A stretch of DNA of 64,000 nt from Takakia lepidozioides (lineage: Eukaryota; Streptophyta; Takakiopsida; Takakiales; Takakiaceae), in contig CM060731.1 in NCBI GenBank assembly GCA_030704615.1, positions 59,066,756 to 59,130,755 of the forward strand, in the 5' to 3' direction. How positions within the stretch are numbered: the stretch's first letter is position 1; each line of letters starts with the position of its first letter. This document shows positions 56,101 to 64,000 of this stretch, in pieces. A model generated the notes under the pieces. That model saw only the letters and a list, made by a program, of their open reading frames with translations. It was not told where the DNA came from and searched no databases. The position numbers and the translations under genes were made by a program.

Positions 56101-57832
56101 TAGGAGTGATGCTGTTGGAAACGTTTGCAAGTGTCTTGTCCCCGGACACACTAAAAAAGTGCCAAACGATCAAGAAGAATGAGACTTGGTACAACCTGAC
56201 AAGGGAGGTGTTTCTCGACTACTTGTACGCGGTGAGTTTATGTGCGGACTGCCATTCTTCTTGAATTATGGATATGTCATGTTTTTGCTTTGGTTTTGTT
56301 GACATGAGGGTAACATGGGTGTGTCACAGCAAGAAATAGCAGAAGCGGGAGAACGAGCCAAGCTGGAGTATTATGCCACTACAGATGAGGATGAGAGAAC
56401 GGCAAACGGGGTCAAGGCAAAAATGATGGCGGACATGGATACGTGCAAGAAGAACCTCAAGAGCGTGTTCGACAAACACATTCGAATCGCTGACCCCGGA
56501 TTGGGAAAGGGGTTTCTGGAGCAGGTTCGGATCCACTGGAACAAGCCCACTAAGCCAGAGATGACACAGGAAAAGCTCCACCGCCTTTCAATTTCTATGG
56601 TTGACCCTGCTCAGAAAGTGAGGTTGCTGGAAATCTAGAACTCGGATCCGATCATCCGGGATACAAACAATTTCCCAAAACCAATGAAGGACCCTGAGAC
56701 TGCCCAGGTGGTGACACCTGTCAGCGACCACGCATTCGACACTTGGTTGCACAAAGCGACCTTCTGGAGCCAGGGGGAGTTTCTAGGGCAGAAGGTATTT
56801 CCTATAACTTTCATTTGTCTTCGTCCGTGTTGTCGTTGAATACCCATAGTTGCTGACATATTTCCATTGTTGTTGGTGCAGACCCATGTGTTCAAGGCCA
56901 TTTGCCTGTCACGAATTCGGCCTGCCAACACTCCTGCTTATGTTGGGCGTTTCGACATTTGGGGAGGAGGTCTGCACATAGACCCAGATTGCGACCCAGT
57001 CGAATCTGATGTTGTTCACAACTATGTGGATGCGTCCCAGACTCTGAAAAAGACTGGAGGAATTCCATGGAGAGGTGCCCGGGAGAAGTCGCCCGCGTTC
57101 ATGCAGACCTTCATTGAGACATGCAACCTGCATGGTGGCAAAGTGGTTGACCTCTCCATGGGCACTGGTGCATGCCAAAACTCTTCTTCATTCTTCGTTG
57201 CACATGTTCCTCTCCTGTTTTGGCTTCTGACATGGTTTCGTGCTTTCATTCGCTATCCTACAGGGGCTTCGTTCCATGCCTGCAAGTGTGCAGGAAGACA
57301 TCTTTTTGGGTTTGAGGGGGACGAGGAGCTTTACTCTCGAGTCATCGCTCCACTCTCTAAGGGATCCTTGCATTCGACCCAGACTGAGAAGATTGTTGAG
57401 GAGGAGGATCTGCAAGAGCCAGATGCTCTGGATGTGGATTCGGATTTTTCATGTGAGTAAGTGCATGTTCTTTTGTGGCAACTCATAGACCCCATGACGG
57501 ATCTTTTTGGTGCTCCTTTGTTTGGCTGCAGTTTGGCTTCCAGAGTATTTACCAATTTTACTCATTACTGTGTGGTTGCAGGAGTCCTATGACGCCACAG
57601 TTTCTGCCCTTCATTGCCAACCCGGATTTTTTTTCCAAGTCCTCCAGCACAATTTCATTTGCCAGCTTATGCGGAGGCTGCGGCTAAGGAGTATAGTCTG
57701 TTGGCATCTCCACCTTCTCTGCTACATGAAAGACATGGTTTTCAGCAGAGCAGGGCTAGCGTCTTTGTGGACAGTTCTGCCTTCGTCCTGAACAGTGCGT
57801 CCTGTAGCAGTGGATCTTCTTTGTCCGAATGA
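53151..57832 (+). pseudogene. ParB-like / DNA-methyltransferase-like fusion gene of transposon copy 2
   Basis: Exons by splice sites and frame: 53151-53450; about 53808-54071; 55354-55954; 56039-56231; 56330-56794; 56882-57167; 57264-57456; 57582-57832. Exons 1-2 are acidic/low-complexity linker. Exon 3 carries a ParB/sulfiredoxin-like segment with the hallmark FFIWDGNHRLVPWM. Exons 6-7 carry methyltransferase motif X (WRGAREKSPAFMQTFIETC) and motif I (VVDLSMGTGASFHACK, GRHLFGFEGD), homologous to copy 1. Defects: TAG at 53958 in exon 2, a one-base deletion near 55787 just before the DGNHR motif, TAG at 56636 in exon 5, and a T-run frameshift near 57630. No DPPY-type motif IV was found, although copy 1 retains one in degenerate form. 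ParB-like domains next to DNA methylases are known from bacterial and phage proteins. The role here is inferred. Confidence 0.7.
53625..55311 (+). repeat. Right palindrome array: 16 sites within introns of the methyltransferase gene
   Basis: Sites start at 53625, 53739 (intron 1), and 54200, 54281, 54361, 54441, 54522, 54602, 54683, 54764, 54854, 54935, 55016, 55097, 55205 and 55286 (intron 2); a decayed one lies near 54124. The arm is TTAAGnTGTCGT, the centre TG (12 sites) or CA (4 sites), and the second arm is the inverse. Spacing in intron 2 is mostly 80-90 bp, with conserved spacer words (GAACCCAAAACATGGG, AATCACCCTAGAACTA). The sixth arm base is G, C or A, and the opposite arm usually changes with it. 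Intron 2 consists almost entirely of this array. Confidence 0.95.
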
Positions 57833-58084
57833 ATCGATTCTTTTGAAGGGTTTGTTTAAAAACCAAGAGTTCACCTGTTTGCCTTCTTCATGATTGGATG
57901 TGATCCTCTCTATCAACGTTGTATAACTGGGAAAATGACATGTGGTCCTTCTCAATCAACAAAGTAATGTGGACTCAAAGTTTGCAATATACACTGCACC
58001 CGGCATAATTGATTATGGTTTCATGCATCTCCGAGCTTTTGGGAGCTACCACTACAAACAACTATCTAATCTTTCATTTATGTC

Positions 58085-58150
58085 ATTCATCCACCTCTCA
58101 TTCGTAACACAAAAATTCATCCGACATTCATCCCTCATTCATCCAAGCAA
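58085..58150 (+). repeat. Right subterminal ATTCATCC cluster
   Basis: Four or five ATTCATCC/TTCATCC motifs occur in about 65 bases, inverted relative to the left cluster. Confidence 0.65.
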
Positions 58151-58200
58151 CATCCATATCCGACCTTCTTATACTGGCCACGAATATGTGTATTAAAGTA

Positions 58201-58961
58201 CCTTCTAAGTCTATGTATATGACCATATTTATAACTACTTGAAATGGTAGGAAAGAGAATGTAAGAAAAATGTACCTTTCCTTGAATATCGTCCCGGTAG
58301 ACTCTTTCCACCAAGGACATGTGGTAACATGCTCATGCTCTCCATAGTGCAAGGTGTGATCACAAGGACATGCATGGATAATTTTGTAGCCAGACCCCAC
58401 GTGTCTAAAACCTCTCTTGCCTCTTTTCTTGAACGTGGCATTTCATGCTCCAAATGGGTCGGGGCAAGGATGTCCGCAATGGTGCACATGATCGCAAACA
58501 TGCCAACGTTGTTTATACCAACTACTAAGATAAGATAAAGTTTGTGCAACTTAGACAAAATGGCGCAACATCAATGCATTTATAGTTTATATTTGTCAAG
58601 TTATTTCTCTTAGAAAGAAACTTGAGTACGTCGGCAGACAAAACCACATAGGTACAAACTCCAGACCCCACTATACACGCGGTCACCATGACATAATCTC
58701 TTTTATATAAGGAGAGAGCTAGCTAAGAGATTAATTCTGTAGTATTAATGATCTCTTTGAAAGTTCTAGTCTTTTCACGTGAAAATCCAAGTTATGCAGC
58801 TCGAAAGTAAGAGATCGTCTTCCCGGGCTTCCAGTTTTCTATCACATTCCTTTGTTGAATGGCTGCAGCTTGCCACCTTGCACTCTATTTCACATGTAAT
58901 TATATATAGATCTTGAAACGGTTGTGATCATACCAAATTGTGTGGCTGGGAGACACTTAAA
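58201..58961. other. Region between transposon right end and P450 relic
   Basis: No supported gene. A CTTTTATATAAGG TATA-like motif near 58700 could belong to the former P450 promoter. Confidence 0.35.
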
Positions 58962-60331
58962 ATGGATTTGGTCTCTAGTATGCTTGGTCTTCAATTATTT
59001 CCAAAGATTTTGCTCGCAATAGTAGCTACGGTTGTTCTTGATCAGATCTCTAAGCTGTTTCGTGATCGAAATGTGAATAAGATACCAGTACCGTTTCTAA
59101 GCTGGCCTATACTAGGAGACCTCCCTTTTCTGGGTAACGCCCCCCATGTGGCACTCTCCAAATTAGCTTATAAATATGGAGATATGATGCGAGTGAAATT
59201 TGGATTGAGGTCCGTACTCATGATTTCTTCCCCTGCGATGGCACAAGCGGTTCTCAAAACCCACGACTAGATCTTTGCATCCCGACTTGAGCTAGCTGGT
59301 GGAGATATTATGTTCTATAAAAGAAAAGACATGGGTTGGGCTCCTTATGGAGAACAATGGCGACTTTTACGTGCATGCTGCAGATCTTCACTACCAAGAG
59401 AATCCAATCATTCAAGAACATCCGGGATGAGGAGGTATCTTCTTTGGTGCAGGGTATTTTCGAGGAATCCCAAGTTAGAACTTGAAATTTGATCATTGTT
59501 GTAGGATTGAACACTAATTTATATCACAACAAACTCTTGTTTGATCAGTTTCTATGGTCTCTGCTATGAAGTATACAACTAGATACAGTACTTGCGTATA
59601 TATCCGTTAGTAATGTTGTAAATCTAGATAATCTACCTTATTGTATCTAAGCTTGAACTATATTTGAGCCATAGGAAGGCCACCTTATTGTTGTATGAAA
59701 AAGCTCTTGAGGTTGGATGATAGCTATCCACAAAAATAGAAATAGAGATAAGAGAGATTCGTGTGTTTGAGAGTTATTGGAGGGTCCACAATCAAGCTTG
59801 TCTTTATGTAGCTCAAAGTTCTACAGATTGGAGACTAAATTCTATCACCGAGGAATATTTGCCTAGTGCATTCAAGGTAAATATATGTATTAGTTTTGAA
59901 CTGACTTGGTCTAGGGATCCATGCAGAATATGAAATCTGTGGATATGCAAAGAAGATTGAGCGATATGACAATGGATATCATCCCTCGCATAGTGCTTGG
60001 GAAAAAATGGTTTGGAGTAGAGACGACTACTAAGGAAGGTCAAGAGTTTAAGAGCCTAATTGTAGAACTTTTTAATCTCTCTGGTGCTTTCAACCTTGGT
60101 GACTACATACCTTTCCTAAAGCCTTTGGACCTACAAGGCTATGAAGCCCGCATGAAAAAAGTTGCTGCAAACATGGATCGTTTTTTGAGTATGATGATCC
60201 TGGATCATCGGAAAGAAGGAAGAAAGAATTCAAACGCCCAAAAAGACCTTGTAGATGTATTGTTGTCTCTTGTTGGCGAGGAGGTTTCGGAATATAGGCT
60301 TGACGACTCTTCTATGAAAGGACTTATGCTT
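58962..60331 (+). pseudogene. Cytochrome P450 (A-type, CYP71-clan-like) pseudogene, 3' truncated
   Basis: The first part encodes a membrane anchor (ILLAIVATVVL) and the proline-rich entry WPILGDLPFLGNAPHVALSK, then KYGDMMRVKFG. It is interrupted by TAG (near 59268) just before IFASRLELAGG, and by a frameshift near 59373 after WAPYGEQWRLLRA, the WxxxR C-helix region. About 400 bases later an exon from 59927 gives RLSDMTMDIIPRIVLGKKWF, then FKSLIVELFNLSGAFNLGDY and a DLVDVLLSL segment. It stops at 60331 before the oxygen-binding I helix. The ExxR and heme-cysteine regions are absent; transposase sequence follows instead. It is non-functional. Confidence 0.87.
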
Positions 60332-60525
60332 GTAAGTACATTCATCTCCTCCACATGTACTCAGGTCTTCTCTTTGAATGTAAGTTGTCCAAATGGTGGG
60401 TTCACGTGTTGCAATTTTCTCAAGATTATTTAAAGGTTGGCTATTATCCATTCGGCCTCTTGATTGGAAATCTAGATAATCAAGAAAATGCACATGTAAT
60501 TCCCAAGCACAAAACCATATTCTAC

Positions 60526-62288
60526 CTTATGCTTCGATCTGGAGGCAGTCCGCATCAGCATTTCCTGTCTGTCCGGCCCCAAGCCCCACTGGTTCCCTTT
60601 CAAGAACTCGTTGTACCTGCATTGCTGCATAATTGACCTCACAATGTCATCCGTTGTGGCAGTGAGGATGTCCACCAGATGCGCCGCAGAGGAGGCACGC
60701 CAGGAAGAATGTACTGATTCGGCCATGTTTGTTGGTGTCGGAGTCCAGACACATTTCTTGCACATGCACATGTTGAGGTTACAAGCAAGTTACAAATAAT
60801 GACTAGCATAATATTCAACGGGATGCGAATTCGCATATAGTCGCCGAACTGGAGGAAACGATAATGCCACCATGCTAGCCAACTGACCATTGCTCCCTCG
60901 TCTGATTTCTTTACAGCACCTGACGTTGTCCACCAAGCCTGTATACATGCAAACTGTGTCTCTGCATCATCCAAGGTGGGAGCACGCTTCCACACAAGAC
61001 ACATGGAACGGTGCTCCTCTCTGAAATCTGGCGCCACAAGCCAGGTTGTGTACTGCGACAAGCTCTGCAGATAATAGAACCGACAAGATCTCTCCTTGCC
61101 TTCCATCGGAACATTGGGGTCTTCCCCGTACACCCTTCGGATGGCAGCCCAATTTGCTTGTGCGTTGTCCGCCATGAAACCACGGAAATTGGGAGGGGGC
61201 AATCCCGCCCTGGCCATCTGTTCGTTTATTCCCTGCCAAAGAAGCATCTCCGATTGTGTGTCCTCTCCTTTCATTTCACAAATAGCAATTGTCATTAGCA
61301 TCCTGCAGTGGGTGTTGTAGACATGTGCAGCCATTGTCACCCACTGGTGATTTGTAATTTGCTTGATATGGTCGAACATGACCCAACTGTTTGACAAGTC
61401 CCCACTTGTCATCCGGTCGACCAATTCGACGCCGCTGCCAGGCCCACACGTGGACATTTTGAATACGAAACAACGATCTGCCTCAGTCCCTTGTCCTGGA
61501 AACCTACTTCCATGAATGTAGTCATATCCACATCGTCGCTTCACCTCCAGAATGGAGTGCATATCCGAGCCACGCCCAATTTTCTGTTTGCAGGAGACAG
61601 CGTGGTTTCGGACATTTGGTGAACAGACATGCGATACTGACTCCAGCAATGCCTCCATTTCCTTCTCATCGCTCCCTCGTCCGCTGATGTCCATTGAGGA
61701 CTTGCCTGATCTCTAGGATGATCTCGGAACTTCCATGACCTCGTCGGAGTCGGACAGGTTGTGAACAACCCGGTTCTTGCTCGTCTTCATTGATGGGTTC
61801 GGCTCTGGATTTAATTCGTTGCGGACTTCTCTCTTTGAGGTGCCCACTCTCTGATTCGCGGATTGTTTCGTGGAAGGCGCCAGGATAGAATGCGCATTTG
61901 GCGGGCAAATGAAGTCCCCAACAGCCCTATATATGACGATGTCCGATGGTGGAACTCGCCATTCCCTGCCATCGCTGAAATCATCTGGAGCACAACAATA
62001 CTTTTGACTACAACTCCGTTTGAATCCTTCATTTCCTCCTCCAAAAATATCGACCCCGGTTTCAGGTGGTATCGAACGCAGAGATATTTCTCCATCAGAG
62101 GAGGGCGGTACACTATAGCGCTTGGGTTTTCTGCCATGGGAGATGTGCACACAAGAGTGCCAGGACGGCGTTCGGACAAGCGCCCTGGGAGAAGGGGGAT
62201 GCAGCGAGGGGAAGGAATGCAGGGCCGATTTTTCCGAGCGACGAAGCCTATTCACGAATCCGGGGAGCCCACTCTCCCGAAAATCCAC
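60526..62288 (-). pseudogene. Related MULE-like transposase, copy 3
   Basis: It is homologous to 50405-52513. The N-terminal part (62288-61713) shares REWRVP and the Asp/Ser-rich NLSDSDE stretch. 61694-60850 shares SPNVRNH, SILEVKRRCGYDYIHGSRFP, SWVMFDHIKQI (first Asp), FMADNAQANWAAIRRVYG (second Asp) and VPMEGKERSC. The exon at 60756-60526 gives PTNMAESVHSSWRASSA, the likely catalytic Glu. The zinc-binding block present in copy 2 is missing between the two N-terminal frames (stop at 61713), and the C2H histidine reads Tyr (CRFYY). The 3' end follows the P450 fragment directly. Probably inactive. Confidence 0.78.
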
Positions 62289-62369
62289 TGTCAGAGAGTT
62301 AATGAACCTTGTCTGCGGAATGCGGCCCCTGGCCTTTGCGCAATAACTGCCAACGGTATGCAGTCATAA

Positions 62370-63108
62370 GGTATATGACCTGTGCAGATGCGCTGCACAA
62401 ACCAATTATTACGGCGTCTGACAAGAAGCGTGGGGGGGGCGAGCGTGCAAGCACCTTCCCCATGGACAGAGGGAACTGATAGAGGTGGCATTCCAGTGGG
62501 TCTGATTACAAGATTGAGTGCCAGACCCTCGCTGCCAAAAGTCAACATACAACAAAATGCAACATTGCGCAAAAAGTGGAACTTTGGTTCAAAGGAGGCA
62601 TTTTTATTAATAATAAACTGTGACAAGTATGCATGCCCTCACAAGCCGAGGGAAGCCAGAAGTATGCATGCCATCCATGCTCAAGTAAGTTGGGAATTTT
62701 TTCCCGTGTTGCACTATCCTCACCAAGAAGCTGGAACCTCGATTGGCCTCTCAATAAGCTCATGACTGACAGGGTGTCAGTAGGTGAAGACAATGGATGC
62801 AGCCCGTTCGCCTTTGGTGTAGGGGACAACGGTGTCATCTCCTCCGATATATGCACCATCGTAAATCGAGATCTTTGCTGTGGAGAGACTGTGTCCATAG
62901 GACTCATCCTTGTAGCTTATGAGAATGTCCCCATACACTGTTTGGGATGGAATCCTCTCTGGCATGTATGTACACCCGATGCAATCCTCGTAGGCCCACT
63001 GGCAGCACCTCCAATGATGTAGTAAGGCAGTGCGGCTTTTGGGGATGTTCCATGCAGGCGGATACTGCAGATCAACGATTCACAGGCACCAAAGCCGCGC
63101 AAGCCCGT
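62370..63108. other. Stretch with one unrecognised minus-strand fragment (62965-62777)
   Basis: The minus-strand frame 62965-62777 reads YGDILISYKDESYGHSLSTA and SIYDGAYIGGDDTVVPYTKG before TGA. It looks protein-like and its frame continues upstream on the minus strand to about 63010 (GCTYMPERIPS), but no family was recognised. Confidence 0.3.
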
Positions 63109-63124
63109 CCCCGGATGGAAAAAC

Positions 63125-64000
63125 ATCCCCCAGATGGAAAAATGGCGCCGAATTTCCATCCGAGGCCCGTTGGATGAAGTCGTCTCGGGGGGAGAGGCCG
63201 ACACCTGGCCGACAGAAAACATCCCCCGGATGGAAAAACGGCGCCGAATTTCCATCCGAGGCCCGTTGGATGAAGTCGTCTCGGGGGGAGAGGCCGAAAC
63301 CTGGCCGACAGAAAACATCCCCCGGATGGAAAAACGGCGCCGAATTTCCATCCGAGGCCCGTTGGATGAAGTCGTCTCGGGGGGAGAGGCCGAAACCTGG
63401 CCGAAAGAAAACATCCCCCGGATGGAAAAACGGCGCCGAATTTCCATCCGAGGCCCGTTGGATGAAGTCGTCTCGGGGGGAGAGGCCGAAACCTGGCCGA
63501 AAGAAAACATCCCCCGGATGGAAAAACGGCGCCGAATTTCCATCCGAGGCCCGTTGGATGAAGTCGTCTCGGGGGGAGAGGCCGAAACCTGGCCGAAAGA
63601 AAACATCCCCCGGATGGAAAAACGGCGCCGAATTTCCATCCGAGGCCCGTTGGATGAAGTCGACTCGGGGGGAGAGGCCGAAACCTGGCCGAAAGAAAAC
63701 ATCCCCCGGATGGAAAAACGGCGCCGAATTTCCATCCGAGGCCCGTTGGATGAAGTCGACTCGGGGGGAGAGGCCGACACCTGGCCGAAAGAGAACATCC
63801 CCCGGATGGAAAAACGGCGCCGAATTTCCATCCGAGGCCCGTTGGATGAAGTCGTCTCGGGGGGAGAGGCCGACACCTGGTCGAAAGAGAACATCCCCCG
63901 GATGGAAAAACGGCGCCGAATTTCCATCCGAGGCCCGTTGGATGAAGTCGTCTCGGGGGGAGAGGCCGACACCTGGTCGACAGAAAACATCCCCCGGATG
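63125..64000. repeat. 96-bp minisatellite, nine full units, running off the window
   Basis: Units begin (ATCCCCC) at 63125, 63221, 63317, 63413, 63509, 63605, 63701, 63797, 63893 and 63989. The period is exactly 96 with only a few substitutions between units (for example GTCGTCTC/GTCGACTC and GACACCTGG/GAAACCTGG). Because 96 is divisible by three, the minus strand stays open and would encode a 32-residue repeat (MEIRRRFSIRG, then ASPPETTSSNG). This is a property of the period and does not by itself show coding. Confidence 0.97.

Larger units (their letters stand above)
48985..58200. mobile_element. Composite DNA transposon, copy 2 (transposase + ParB/methyltransferase gene + palindrome arrays)
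   Basis: The left end at 48990-49045 has repeated CGTGAGC/GCTCACG motifs, followed by CCTACAACCGAGGG...GCCGTGG shared with copy 1. GGATGAAT-type motifs cluster at 49199-49290, and their reverse, ATTCATCC, clusters at 58085-58150, which marks inverted subterminal regions. Between them lie a palindrome array (49616-50300), a minus-strand transposase (52513-50405), a plus-strand ParB-like/methyltransferase gene (53151-57832) and a second palindrome array inside that gene's introns (53625-55311). Exact termini and target duplication could not be fixed by eye. The grouping rests on the paired subterminal motifs, the shared left-end block with copy 1, and the palindromes occurring beside both genes. 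Confidence 0.65.

Noticed and set aside
62917-63990. 357-aa protein with a 32-residue repeat
   Set aside because: The open frame follows from a 96-bp period divisible by three. There is no start context, domain or splice support, and several frames are open for the same reason.

Overview
This window reads as nuclear DNA of a land plant. It has spliced genes with GT-AG introns, a plastid-type histidine biosynthesis gene, a plant ARP7, PPR fragments, and dense decayed retroelements, SINEs and DNA transposons. The fragments of organelle-type PPR genes and the repeat-rich, intron-rich style suggest a fern or other seedless vascular plant. That placement is inference; no species marker was seen.

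Layout. 1-8.6 kb: a decayed Ty3/gypsy pol with a dUTPase-like domain, split by about 5 kb that holds PPR debris. 9.4-14.9 kb: tRNA-derived SINEs, an LTR remnant and a non-autonomous hAT element nested together. 16.8-19.2 kb: duplicated segments, a foldback hairpin and a 190-bp tandem repeat. 20.0-23.0 kb: remnant of a DNA transposon carrying a DNA-methyltransferase-like gene. 23.0-27.3 kb: minus-strand gypsy gag-pro remnant. 27.7-28.6 kb: PPR pseudogene.

Host gene island, 30.1-48.1 kb: three genes rebuild without a break. They are a U-box/ARM E3 ligase of 1007 aa (minus), actin-related protein ARP7 of 370 aa (plus), and ATP phosphoribosyltransferase HISN1 of 410 aa (minus). The first two diverge from a shared 1.9-kb intergenic region, and the last two converge.

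Main discovery region, 48.98-58.2 kb: a roughly 9-kb composite DNA transposon. It carries (i) a MULE-like DDE transposase with a zinc-binding N-terminal half, (ii) an oppositely transcribed multi-exon gene that joins a ParB-like domain (DGNHR motif) to a beta-class DNA-methyltransferase-like domain, and (iii) two arrays of a 26-bp near-perfect palindrome, one beyond the transposase 3' end and one filling introns of the methyltransferase gene. Subterminal GGATGAAT / ATTCATCC clusters lie at its two ends. A related methyltransferase copy lies at 20-23 kb and a related transposase copy at 60.5-62.3 kb, so this is a family. All copies here are damaged.

58.9-60.3 kb is a broken cytochrome P450 that ends next to the third copy. 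From 63.1 kb to the window edge is a very homogeneous 96-bp minisatellite.
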